From: Methylococcales bacterium
GTDB lineage: Bacteria; Pseudomonadota; Gammaproteobacteria; Methylococcales; Methylomonadaceae
Reading direction: 5' to 3'
DNA length: 64,000 nucleotides
Assembly (NCBI GenBank): GCA_030949405.1
Contig: JAUZSN010000002.1
Span: 2,528,553-2,592,552, forward strand
The position numbers and the translations under genes are program-made. Under the pieces are notes generated by a model that was not told the origin of the DNA, made no database searches, and worked only from the letters and a program-made list of their open reading frames with translations. Of this stretch, positions 55,926 to 64,000 are shown piece after piece (the stretch's first letter is position 1; each line of letters opens with the position of its first letter).

Positions 55926-56584
55926 AATGCTTTATTTATCCATTCATTAATTTGTTTAGGTGATTGAACTAACGCATCCGCTTGCCATGTTTCGGGCTTA
56001 TCATCAACCGTTAAATAACCATAGATTGCGGCCAATGTTTTCATATTAACAGCACGTCCTGCTATCATATCGTGTTTTGCGTCGCCAATATAGACACAGT
56101 CTTTAGGGTTAACCGCTGCATGCGTGCAAGCAGTCAACATCGGTTCTGGATGAGGCTTGCTGTGGTTACAACTATCGCCACTAATTAAACAAGCGGCTCT
56201 ATCGGTAAGAGCGAGTGCCTCCATAAGGGGAACGCTCAAACGCTGCTGTTTATTCGTAATAACCCCCCATTTAAGTCCTTTCTCTTCAATCAAGGCTAAC
56301 GTTGCGCCCATTCCGTCAAAAAGCCCACCGTGGTGTAAAATATTAGCTTGATAATAGTTGAGTAACGTTTCTAAAATATTAGCTTTTATTTCTTCATTCG
56401 CATCAACATTAGCCTTATTAATCATCGCAACCGCCCCATAGCTAATATAAGGTCTGACTTTATAGGCTTCAACGGGATTAAAACCATGATGCGTTAACGC
56501 ATAATTTAAGCTCGCAATTAAATCAGGGGCCGTATCAACAAGGGTTCCGTCTAAATCAAATAAAACACATTTTAATTCAAACAT
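55916..56584 (-). CDS. mupP: HAD phosphatase, MupP/phosphoglycolate phosphatase family
   Basis: 222 residues. HAD motifs are complete: FDLDGTLVDTAPDL (nucleophile Asp), VITNKQQ, KPHPEPML and YIGDAKHDMIAG. Sequence alone fits phosphoglycolate phosphatase (Gph) or the N-acetylmuramate 6-phosphate phosphatase MupP used in peptidoglycan recycling. Its place between ubiG (3 bp) and a yciK-like gene (overlap) is the typical mupP context, so MupP is favoured. The symbol rests on this context. Confidence 0.85.
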   Translation of the reverse strand: MFELKCVLFDLDGTLVDTAPDLIASLNYALTHHGFNPVEAYKVRPYISYGAVAMINKANVDANEEIKANILETLLNYYQANILHHGGLFDGMGATLALIEEKGLKWGVITNKQQRLSVPLMEALALTDRAACLISGDSCNHSKPHPEPMLTACTHAAVNPKDCVYIGDAKHDMIAGRAVNMKTLAAIYGYLTVDDKPETWQADALVQSPKQINEWINKALCC

Positions 56585-56587
56585 TTT

Positions 56588-57292
56588 TTAACGAGGTCGT
56601 TTAAAAACGGCAATATAATTAACATCAATATCCGTCCCTAAGTGAAGCTGCTTCGTTAACGGGTTATATTCAATCCCGACCATTCCTTGCAATTCTAATC
56701 CTGCGGCACGAGCAGACTGACTTAATTCCGATGGTTTAATAAAGGTTTTATAATCATGCGTCCCTTTAGGTATTATTTTCAATAAATTTTCTGCCGCAAC
56801 AATCGCTAATAAGTAAGCTTTCGGTTTTCGGTTAAGGGTTGAGAAAAAAACCATCCCGTCGGGTTTAACTAATTTTGCACAGGCACCAATAATCGAACCT
56901 GGGTCTGGCACATGCTCAAGCATTTCCATACACGTAACATAATCAAATTTCTCAGCATGAGTTTCAGCTAAACTTTCAACACTTATTTTTTGATAGCGTG
57001 CATTAACGCCTGATTCTAATCCATGCAAATCGGCAACATCAATTAAATCCTCGCTTAGATCAATTCCTAAAGCCGTTGCCCCATTTTTAGCTAACCCTTC
57101 GGTTAAAATCCCTCCGCCACAACCGACATCAACAACCTGCTTGCCATCCAGTTCAGCATGTTCTTTGATGAACTGTAATCGCAACGGATTCACGTCATGT
57201 AAGGTTTTAAAATCACCTTGAGGATCCCACCAACGTTCGGCTTGTGAACCAAACTTATTAATTTCGTGTAAATGTACGTTATTTGTTGTCAT
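56588..57292 (-). CDS. ubiG: Ubiquinone biosynthesis O-methyltransferase UbiG
   Basis: 234 residues. The N-terminus EINKFGSQAERWWDPQGDFKTLHDVNPLRL is diagnostic. The SAM motif is VVDVGCGGGILTEGLAKNGA, followed by GIDLSEDLID and CMEMLEHVPDP. UbiG performs both O-methylations of ubiquinone synthesis in the cytoplasm at the membrane. It heads a four-gene minus-strand operon with the phosphatase, SDR and sufT. Confidence 0.96.
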   Translation of the reverse strand: MTTNNVHLHEINKFGSQAERWWDPQGDFKTLHDVNPLRLQFIKEHAELDGKQVVDVGCGGGILTEGLAKNGATALGIDLSEDLIDVADLHGLESGVNARYQKISVESLAETHAEKFDYVTCMEMLEHVPDPGSIIGACAKLVKPDGMVFFSTLNRKPKAYLLAIVAAENLLKIIPKGTHDYKTFIKPSELSQSARAAGLELQGMVGIEYNPLTKQLHLGTDIDVNYIAVFKRPR

Positions 57293-57461
57293 AGTTATAT
57301 CGTGTTTAATTGCGCTATAGTTTACTATATTACTAGGTTATTAGTCTTAAAAAAATTTCAAAATAAAAATGAAACCTAATCCGATTATTTTGGCGTTAAA
57401 ATTAAGTCTTTTTTCACTCAAGTCGTCGGCGACTCACCCCTTTGTATTTGACTTAAGTTCA

Positions 57462-59519
57462 CTAATCGTTTAATTCTTTTCTAAGTAAAACATAAAGTTT
57501 ATTGGTGATAATTTCATGGTCATATAAATCTTTTAAGGTGCCATGCTGTGCTGTATGTAAAAAAGCCTTTGCGGTCTGAGCATTGAGTTCATCTAAAAAA
57601 TCCCGATTAGAGCTAATTTCCTTTTTCATTTGTTCAATGGTTTTAACTTTTAACCCTTGATAAATCAAAATAACATTTTCAATCGCCTCGGGGTCACCAA
57701 AAATTTCGACCAGCGGCGAATTTTGTAATTGTGCCATTTCATTAAGCACCTTATTAATCAACGTATATTGCGTTTGATAATACAAATAAAGCTCTTGTGG
57801 CTGCCGATTTCTTTGCTTTATCCTGTTAATTAGCGAACTAAATCCTGAATTAAAATAAGCATTCAATGAGGTTAATTTAGGCTGATCTTGCTCGACGCGT
57901 TCCGTTTGCGTTTCTAAAATAGTTAGATTTTTTTTATAAATATTTTCATTAATTTCATCACACTGAAACATGCGTTTTAATTCTCTTTTTTGAATACCCA
58001 GTGTATAAATCCGCAAGATATTTTCAACCACATGGGTGGCACCTATGGTCTGCTGTTGACCTTGTTTACACGCGTCTTCATATCGCGCTGAATAATCTCT
58101 CATAAACAGGTTATATTGCGATTGACTAATTTGGTGATGCTCATAAAAACCTTCAATTTTGGTCACTAAATCATGATAAATTAAAGCTTTACTTTTATAG
58201 TAACTTAATTGCTCATAAGGTAATAGCACATCAATTTTTAAAAGACGAATCACAGAACCGATTGTCGTTGCTTTGATAAGTAACGAAAAATAAATACAAC
58301 CAATCGTAATCGCGGTAATAAATTCTTTAATCGAAAAATCATACGACCAAGTAGGCAGGGTTAGATCGTCTGGAATTAACAAGACCATGATAACGGCAAT
58401 CGCTCCCCGCAGACTTCCCCATGATAATAAATGCTGCCAATTCATTGAAATATTTTTTTCAGATTTTATTTGGTTCGCAATTCCCACTGAGACATAAATA
58501 GAAATCGCTCGTGCCAGCATAACCACGGTAATAATCACTAAAATAGGTAATAAGGTGACTTTTAACGAAATCGTTAATCGCGCAAATAATAAGCCCATTA
58601 AAATAAAAACTAATGAATTTGCTAAAAAAGCAAAATAGCCCCAAAATTTTCCCATGTATTCTTCAACATTCGCCGACATTTTAAAACGCCCGTGATTACC
58701 AATGACTAATGAGGCAACGAGTGTTGCAATGATGGATGAAATATGAATTTCCTGCCCCGCAATACTCCATTTTCCTGACATCAACTCGGCTAATAAAAAG
58801 GTAAAATGAGCCACTAATAACGTCAGTGTAATTTCCAAGTCTTGATGGCCTTTAACCCATTCAATCAGTTTTGAGAATAAAAACCCCATAAACAAACCAA
58901 AAATTATCCCACTGAGTATCATGCTAAAAAATGAAATAACGCCACTAATAACCGTTGAATAGCCATGATAGCCATGAAGCATTACTTCTAAAAGCACTAA
59001 AAATATCGCGAAGGCCGTTCCATCATTAAACAGACTTTCCCCTTCAAAAATAAGCGTTAACCGTTTAGGCGCTCCATATTCTTTAAACAGAGCTAACACA
59101 GCGACAGGATCGGTTGCCGAAATAATCGCGCCAAACAATAACGTCACTAAAAGTGGAATGTCATACCCTAATAATTTAAACGCCCAGTGACCCAGATAAC
59201 CAATTAAAAAGGTAGAAATCAATAACCCAACAATGGCCAATAAACTAATAATAAATTTATTTTCCTGAATGTTACGAATTTTTATATTGTAAGCCGATTC
59301 AAAAATCAACACGGGTAAAAATAAAAAAAATAATAACTCAGGCGTGAGATGAAAACTGGTCACAAATGAAAAGGTGTCCATTTCAGACAACGGAACCAAA
59401 CAGGAGCCTGCAATAACTAACAAGACGGTGTAAGGGATTTTAGTTTTTAAGGCTAAAATATTAATTCCAAGGGAAATTAACATCAGCGTAAAAACAGATA
59501 AATAAACATCAACGTCCAT
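57462..59519 (-). CDS. CPA1-family Na+(K+)/H+ antiporter (NhaP-like)
   Basis: 685 residues. The first 410 form about twelve membrane helices with the ion-binding motifs SATDPVAVLALFKEYG and FEGESLFNDGTAFA. The last 270 are a hydrophilic, charged helical domain, probably regulatory, longer than in minimal NhaP. The protein exchanges monovalent cations for protons across the inner membrane. It is a single-gene unit divergent from the exported protein at 59724. The exact ion cannot be told. Confidence 0.9.
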   Translation of the reverse strand: MDVDVYLSVFTLMLISLGINILALKTKIPYTVLLVIAGSCLVPLSEMDTFSFVTSFHLTPELLFFLFLPVLIFESAYNIKIRNIQENKFIISLLAIVGLLISTFLIGYLGHWAFKLLGYDIPLLVTLLFGAIISATDPVAVLALFKEYGAPKRLTLIFEGESLFNDGTAFAIFLVLLEVMLHGYHGYSTVISGVISFFSMILSGIIFGLFMGFLFSKLIEWVKGHQDLEITLTLLVAHFTFLLAELMSGKWSIAGQEIHISSIIATLVASLVIGNHGRFKMSANVEEYMGKFWGYFAFLANSLVFILMGLLFARLTISLKVTLLPILVIITVVMLARAISIYVSVGIANQIKSEKNISMNWQHLLSWGSLRGAIAVIMVLLIPDDLTLPTWSYDFSIKEFITAITIGCIYFSLLIKATTIGSVIRLLKIDVLLPYEQLSYYKSKALIYHDLVTKIEGFYEHHQISQSQYNLFMRDYSARYEDACKQGQQQTIGATHVVENILRIYTLGIQKRELKRMFQCDEINENIYKKNLTILETQTERVEQDQPKLTSLNAYFNSGFSSLINRIKQRNRQPQELYLYYQTQYTLINKVLNEMAQLQNSPLVEIFGDPEAIENVILIYQGLKVKTIEQMKKEISSNRDFLDELNAQTAKAFLHTAQHGTLKDLYDHEIITNKLYVLLRKELND

Positions 59520-59723
59520 TATTATTCCTAAACGAAAAACCAGTGAATCCTAATTGAAAGACAACCCTTCAAAGCACTCTATTATAGACCGATATTCGCT
59601 ATTTAGGGGGACTTCAAAAATTGATTTTTTAGCTTAGTGTTTGTAATCAAACTTTGATGCCGTGATAATAAACCCTAAACCTATAATTAGCCCTCTCTTT
59701 CAAATAATTTCCGAAGAAAAAAT

Positions 59724-61004
59724 ATGAAAATCACCTTTAATTTAATCTTTCTTTTAGTTTTAGGGTTTTTAACCAGCTTCCCCATTTATGCCACAACCGC
59801 TGCCACTAATATCGAAGCGATTACGCAAGCCACGACTTACGCAAAAAATGCCCTTAAAAATGCAGAATCAGCAAAAGCCGAATTTAATCGCGCCCTTGTT
59901 TTAATCAATCAACTCAAAAATAACTGTAAAGTCTCAAGTAATAATAACTGTGAAGGCTTAAATACCGAACTAAAAATGTTAAACGATACTTTAGTTAAAA
60001 CCAATAAAGGCTTTAATGATGTTAGAAATGAGGTTGTTAAGGCGATTGGAACGGTGGAACTGGTTGCTAATCGGGCTAATTTAATGCTCACAACCTATGA
60101 AAGTGTTTCTAATCCTGATTCCATGAGCAGTTATATTGCAGGTTTGCATACACTGGCCACCACAACGGTTGAAATCGGTAAAGAGATTAATCTTATTGAT
60201 GATGACTATATTTTGCCCGCCTATAGCCGAACGAGTGCTGAATTGGGCTTTTTAAACAGTGATTCAAGCTATATCCCACAAGGTAACGTCGCTGTTTATC
60301 CGTGGAAGCGTATTGGTTTACAAGCCGATATTAGTGGGGGGAAAATAGATGGGGATACGACGTTTAATTATGGCGGCCATCTTTTTTGGCGTGATCCAAA
60401 AAGCCACCTGATCGGCGCGACTATCGCGAGTATTAATCGAGCCGATGAAAATGATGTTCGCTATGGCTTAGAAACTGAACTTTATAATTTACACCCTGAT
60501 TGGACACTTCGCTTAGAAGGCGGTTATCAAGTAGGTAATGCAATTTCCAGTGTCTATGGCAGCATGCTAACCACCTGGTATCCTCGATTTAACTTGGATG
60601 CTAAAAATTATGGCGAATTAGCGGATGTTTTAGCCTTAAAGGGCGGTGTTTATGCCTATAAAAATTACGTCGTGGGGACATTAGGGTTGGAGCTTCAAAT
60701 GCGGGATGTCGTTACTTATTTTAAAAACTATATTCACCGCCAACACAATAATCCATTGGCCTATGCGTTAACTGAAATGCTATCAATGCCTTTTCAAATA
60801 TTTCCAAGAAATTCAACTTTTTTTATTAATGGTGCGCTTGGAAGTAATGATCTTGATTATGTGATGATGGGGATTAATATTTATTTAGGGGAAACCCCAC
60901 AAACGGCCCGTCATCAAAAAGTTACGGCGAAAGCGTTAAAATATAAACACCGTTATCAATTTGTTGAAAGCTCGTTATTTGTTGACTCTGTTCCAAAGCG
61001 ATAG
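59724..61004 (+). CDS. Unknown exported protein with coiled-coil N-terminus and beta-rich C-terminus
   Basis: 426 residues. A signal peptide (KITFNLIFLLVLGFLTSFPIYA) is followed by a helical region (about 30-150) rich in Ala/Lys/Asn (ATTYAKNALKNAESAKAEF, LKMLNDTLVKTNKGF) with one Cys pair. From about residue 160 the sequence alternates like outer-membrane beta strands (RIGLQADISGGKIDGDTTF, YGGHLFWRDPKSHLIGATIAS, WTLRLEGGYQVGNAISSVYG). The end is basic and not a typical outer-membrane Phe. I recognise no family. It could be a periplasmic or outer-membrane barrel protein with a periplasmic stalk. Confidence 0.75.
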   Translation: MKITFNLIFLLVLGFLTSFPIYATTAATNIEAITQATTYAKNALKNAESAKAEFNRALVLINQLKNNCKVSSNNNCEGLNTELKMLNDTLVKTNKGFNDVRNEVVKAIGTVELVANRANLMLTTYESVSNPDSMSSYIAGLHTLATTTVEIGKEINLIDDDYILPAYSRTSAELGFLNSDSSYIPQGNVAVYPWKRIGLQADISGGKIDGDTTFNYGGHLFWRDPKSHLIGATIASINRADENDVRYGLETELYNLHPDWTLRLEGGYQVGNAISSVYGSMLTTWYPRFNLDAKNYGELADVLALKGGVYAYKNYVVGTLGLELQMRDVVTYFKNYIHRQHNNPLAYALTEMLSMPFQIFPRNSTFFINGALGSNDLDYVMMGINIYLGETPQTARHQKVTAKALKYKHRYQFVESSLFVDSVPKR

Positions 61005-61070
61005 AGGCTGTAAAAGTATTCATGAAATATAGAAACATTCGAGTTTGTCCCCTTGTAACAGATTGATGCG

Positions 61071-61098
61071 TGGAGTCCAAAACATGTTTTGGACTCCA
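61071..61098. repeat. Perfect 28-bp palindrome
   Basis: The sequence is identical to its reverse complement over 28 bp (half-site TGGAGTCCAAAACA). It lies 66 bp after the unknown exported protein gene and 5 bp before a CRISPR-repeat-like unit, between convergent genes. It may act as a terminator or as a protein-binding or cruciform site. Confidence 0.75.
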
Positions 61099-61103
61099 GT
61101 AGC

Positions 61104-61133
61104 TAAAAACACCCCCACGTTCGTGGGGAAGAC
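61104..61133 (-). repeat. Solitary type I-E-like CRISPR repeat unit
   Basis: On the minus strand this 30-bp block starts GTCTTCCCCACG, then AACGTGGGGGTGTTT, closely resembling type I-E repeats with the CCCCACG-CGTGGGG stem. There is only one copy, no spacers and no cas genes, so it is not an array. A chance hairpin or terminator is the alternative. Confidence 0.5.
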
Positions 61134-61261
61134 ACTTTAATAAATCAACAACTTAGCTAAACCGCTGCGATTTTTCCAACGCCTAATTGTAACTCAAACA
61201 ACCCAATTAAGAAACATGAAAAAATTAAATTATCGACATTTTTCATGCACGCGCCTTACTT

Positions 61262-63181
61262 TTATTCACCAATATTCACCACAACTTTCCCCATACTCGT
61301 CGATTTTAATGACGAAGCCTCAAACATTTGTTTAAATCGAGTCACTTCATAATCTTGCTCTTTAAACAAATCTTGTGCAAACGCATACGCTAATGATTGA
61401 TAAATTAATTCAGCTTCAAGTGTATAGCTTGTTTCCGTTAAATTAGAAAGTGCAAATTCAACCCGATCACTGCCCCCTATAAAATTTTCATCAGATACAG
61501 CCGCACCTTGTACTTGAATTTTATTAGGCACAGTTGCTTTATCAAAGCCTTTAGGTAATAAACGATTATCTTTTACATAACTTTTGGCTCGTAATAACGT
61601 ATAAGTGACTTGATTTTTATAATCTTGCATAATCGCTTCATAAACTTGAACCTGCTCAGGAGATTCAATCCGTTGGTAATGCGGCTCATATTGCCCTTGA
61701 TCTTTATCTGAATCTAATTCAACCACGCTACCATCAGGGTTTACTTTCCCCGTTTCAAAAACAATATTTTCGTCAGCATCTCGCACAGTAACATGGAGAA
61801 TCACTCTTCGTGATGGATAACCTGTCGGTAATTTATGCCCTGTTTCACTGTTAATATTTAAACTAAATTTTAATTGTCCCGCGTTTAATGAGGTGTTTGT
61901 TATCGCCAATGTTGCCGAATTATTCAATAATTTTTCTGCATCCGATAAACTATTAGAAAAATCAGTAGCCTCAACGCCTAAAGGCTCTCTATATTCTTGT
62001 AAAATAGAGAGCATTAAACGATTTGCCCCTAAAAAATTGTGTTGGGCAAAATCATCACGCTTAGGATTATCTCTCGGACGACTGGCAATCGCAACGCCAT
62101 CTGCTCGCTCCATATGACATTGCTGACAGCTTTTTGTTTGTGCAAAATCACTGTTTAGCCATTCACTATAGACCATTTGTTCAGGAAACTCATCTGCAAC
62201 TGTCTGACTTAAAATAGTTCCATTTTCATCAGCATAAGGGGTGGTTAAATCATGGCAACTCGCACATAACTCCGAGGTTTTTATATGCTCACTATAGACA
62301 GGGGTAAAATTAGCCATATTCCGCATTGGCATCGTATTAACATTTTGATACGGACCATAAATAAGTCTCTCGGTACTCGTTGGATAGCTATCAATAGCAA
62401 AATGTCCTGAATAACCTGCGTCCGTACCAAAAGGCGCGTTCGGAGAAATTTGATGACATAAGGAACAACTCACGCCATTAGTTGATAAATCAAAATAAGG
62501 ATTATCTTTATTCAAAATACCCTCACCAAATACCGCTTGGATAGGATCATGTTGCTTTCTTGCTTCTTCATTTGCCATGGGAGCATGGCAGCGTGTACAT
62601 TTATCTTGAATCGTACTCTTTAATTGCGGGGTTCTATTTATCTCACTTTTAACTTTTGCCTGCCAAAATGGATCACGGGTTGAATTTGCCATCATACTGG
62701 TTTGCCATGATGAAACAATAGACACATCTTTACCCGTATCATCCTCCAATTCGTTGTGACATTGAGCGCAAATTCCCGAGCCACTAAAATGTTGTGAGGT
62801 AAAAATAGTTCGCCCAAGAGGGGTATTGCTTACTTTTAATAAATTATTGACTTGAAATAAATTATCGCCTAAATATCGCAGATCAGCAGCATAGTTTTCC
62901 GTACCGACAGTAATATTTGAAAGATGAAGGTTTAAATTTATACCCGTAGGTACAAGTGCAGCATTAGCAACTGTATTAATATGAGGGATCGCACGATTTA
63001 ATCTAAGTTTATTAGGGGATAAAAGCGTTAAATCAGCTTCGTAAAGCTGTTCTTGGTACTGAATAAAAGGAATAGTCAGCCGATTAGTTTCTAAATCAAA
63101 ACTAGCATCGGCTAAACAATTTCCCATGAAAAAGCTTAAACTCATGAATCTTAAAATTTGTATTTTCATTAAACCCAACAT
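61262..63181 (-). CDS. Exported pentaheme c-type cytochrome
   Basis: 639 residues; the second in-frame ATG (63169, MKIQILRF) gives the better signal peptide. Five CxxCH haem sites are visible: CAQCH (about 137), CTRCH, CSLCH, CASCH and CQQCH, all in the central 230 residues. Nearby His residues (DPIQAVF, GHFAIDSYP, MRNMANF regions) may give distal ligands. The C-terminal 200 residues are beta-rich without haem sites (GHKLPTGYPSRRVILHVTVRD). Likely periplasmic or surface-exposed electron carrier or oxidoreductase; multihaem cytochromes are frequent in methanotrophs. Partner and redox role are not known. The gene follows a surface-type discoidin protein gene. Confidence 0.85.
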   Translation of the reverse strand: MLGLMKIQILRFMSLSFFMGNCLADASFDLETNRLTIPFIQYQEQLYEADLTLLSPNKLRLNRAIPHINTVANAALVPTGINLNLHLSNITVGTENYAADLRYLGDNLFQVNNLLKVSNTPLGRTIFTSQHFSGSGICAQCHNELEDDTGKDVSIVSSWQTSMMANSTRDPFWQAKVKSEINRTPQLKSTIQDKCTRCHAPMANEEARKQHDPIQAVFGEGILNKDNPYFDLSTNGVSCSLCHQISPNAPFGTDAGYSGHFAIDSYPTSTERLIYGPYQNVNTMPMRNMANFTPVYSEHIKTSELCASCHDLTTPYADENGTILSQTVADEFPEQMVYSEWLNSDFAQTKSCQQCHMERADGVAIASRPRDNPKRDDFAQHNFLGANRLMLSILQEYREPLGVEATDFSNSLSDAEKLLNNSATLAITNTSLNAGQLKFSLNINSETGHKLPTGYPSRRVILHVTVRDADENIVFETGKVNPDGSVVELDSDKDQGQYEPHYQRIESPEQVQVYEAIMQDYKNQVTYTLLRAKSYVKDNRLLPKGFDKATVPNKIQVQGAAVSDENFIGGSDRVEFALSNLTETSYTLEAELIYQSLAYAFAQDLFKEQDYEVTRFKQMFEASSLKSTSMGKVVVNIGE

Positions 63182-63225
63182 ATAAGTAAATTATAAAATT
63201 AAACTATTCATCAATATTCTGAAAG

Positions 63226-63288
63226 ATTTCACATTTCACATTTCACATTTCACATTTCACATTTCACATTTCACATTTCACATTTCAC
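63226..63288. repeat. Tandem repeat, nine perfect copies of a 7-bp unit
   Basis: ATTTCAC is repeated nine times without error (63 bp). It covers the last three codons and the stop of the discoidin-domain gene and most of the gap to the cytochrome gene. As seven is not a multiple of three, copy changes would shift frame but only after the stop. Confidence 0.95.
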
Positions 63289-64000
63289 TTGTTCTACTCG
63301 GAGAAACTTCATAGGCTTTAATTTCAATTAACCCTGTATTTCCGCCCGTACTAGAAACGACATCTAAGCGAATAGAGCTTGTTTGACGATTAAGAGGAAA
63401 TTGATGCGCTTGGGTTGTGTTGGGTAAATTAAACGATAATACCTCACCGCTATCTGTTGTAATCGTAAACGTTAAAATTTTTGCGGTGTCATCACCCATT
63501 GAACGAGAAAAAACTTCGATCGTTTCAATTTGTTTTGATTCTGCTAACGTTATTTCAATAAACGCATTATCGCCATCATTATTTGATGACCACGCTGTAG
63601 AATTAGATCCATCAATAGCACTATTTGCCCCCCACGTTTCATTATTAGCCGCCCCTGAAAAATTACTACTGACGGCTGTGATTGTTGCGCCATTATTAAG
63701 TGAAAGTAAATTATTATCCGTAATTGTTCTCCCTGTTGTTTTAAATGTTGCCGCCGGTGACCAATATATTTTTCCTGTCGCATCTGTCCCTTGAACACGG
63801 TAGTAATAAAGTGTATTTTCTTCTAGTTTACTTAATATCGGGTTATGGTCAATAATTACGCCCCCATTCATACTAGGGTCGATTGCAATTTTACCAAAAT
63901 CAAGGGTTTTTCCATACACGACTGAACAGGCAAGTGGAATACTACTGACAAACGTTAATCGTGCATCGGTTGCCGTAATATCAACAATACTCGGTGCGGC
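63278..64000 (-). CDS. C-terminal part of a surface/exported protein with FnIII-like and discoidin (F5/8 C) domains
   Basis: The frame is open to the right window edge, so the start is outside; the visible part is 240 residues. It begins with an immunoglobulin/fibronectin-III-like segment (PSIVDITATDARLTF, YGKTLDFGKIA, LEENTLYYYRVQGTDATG) followed by a discoidin-type carbohydrate-binding domain (NETWGANSAIDGSNSTAWSS, AFIEITLAESKQIETIEVFSRS, TSSIRLDVVSSTGGNTGLIEIKAYEV). Such domains bind surface sugars or matrix. The stop lies in a 7-bp tandem repeat. The neighbouring multihaem cytochrome in the same orientation suggests a joint cell-surface role, which is inference. Confidence 0.85.
   Translation of the reverse strand, partial: AAPSIVDITATDARLTFVSSIPLACSVVYGKTLDFGKIAIDPSMNGGVIIDHNPILSKLEENTLYYYRVQGTDATGKIYWSPAATFKTTGRTITDNNLLSLNNGATITAVSSNFSGAANNETWGANSAIDGSNSTAWSSNNDGDNAFIEITLAESKQIETIEVFSRSMGDDTAKILTFTITTDSGEVLSFNLPNTTQAHQFPLNRQTSSIRLDVVSSTGGNTGLIEIKAYEVSPSRTSEM

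Noticed and set aside
61104-61133. A CRISPR array
   Set aside because: Only one repeat-like unit is present, without spacers or cas genes; it is reported only as a solitary repeat-like block.

Overview
The window reads as chromosome of a low-GC gammaproteobacterium that is probably a methylotroph or methanotroph (Methylococcales-like). The best lineage clue is a DUF447 protein translationally coupled to (5-formylfuran-3-yl)methyl phosphate synthase (mfnB) at 45.8-47.0 kb, a pair tied to tetrahydromethanopterin/methanofuran C1 metabolism. Ordinary gammaproteobacterial genes (ubiG, a mupP-like phosphatase, a yciK-like SDR, sufT, dnaJ, dapB, sdhCD, moaB) fit this. The species is not determined.

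Layout. 0-3.7 kb: a hybrid histidine kinase gene cut in two by an IS5-family (ISL2-type) element inserted between the N and G1 boxes of its ATPase domain. 3.9-16.4 kb: mixed metabolism (moaB, an acyl-CoA dehydrogenase with a small repeat-protein gene, a DUF2799 lipoprotein, yidD, a PrpB-like lyase, a large Lon-like protease, sdhCD, a Trypco1-like protein, a P-loop kinase, a nucleosidase, SirB2, and a NitT/TauT-type ABC importer). 16.5-20 kb: a GH13 glucanase and a GPH-type transporter with two frameshifts.

20-38.8 kb, all on the minus strand, is the main discovery: a biosynthetic cluster built around a 3132-residue iterative PKS-NRPS with the order KS-AT-DH-KR-ACP-C-A-PCP-TE. Its adenylation-domain code, as I read it, is DVGEVASIDK, close to the ornithine code DVGEIGSIDK. 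Two phytoene-desaturase-like flavoproteins follow it directly. Single-module PKS-NRPS, ornithine and CrtI-like cyclases together are the hallmark of polycyclic tetramate macrolactam (PTM) biosynthesis (HSAF, ikarugamycin, frontalamide). Upstream lie two SyrD/PvdE-type ABC exporters, a left-handed beta-helix acyltransferase with a possible truncated relative, and a CmcI/rhamnosyl-O-methyltransferase-like protein. A second, transposase-defective copy of the IS sits exactly between the exporters and the megasynthase. One flavoprotein gene and the transporter gene carry homopolymer frameshifts, so the cluster is either decaying, phase-variable or affected by sequencing errors.

38.9-45.7 kb holds an unusual envelope gene group: two DUF697 paralogues flank an SPFH/prohibitin protein, a lipoprotein fusing a type 1 periplasmic binding domain to six thrombospondin type 3 repeats and an OmpA-like domain, and a tiny membrane protein; a C45-like hydrolase lacking an obvious Cys nucleophile follows. 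47-50.2 kb is an overlapping three-gene signalling operon (kinase, single-domain regulator, REC-PAS-GGDEF). 50.5-61 kb holds a ferritin-like protein, a GT2, dapB-dnaJ, the ubiG-mupP-yciK-sufT operon, a CPA1 antiporter and an unknown exported protein. 61-64 kb holds a perfect 28-bp palindrome beside a solitary type I-E-like CRISPR repeat unit, a pentaheme cytochrome, a 9 x 7-bp tandem repeat and the 3' part of a discoidin/FnIII surface protein running off the window.
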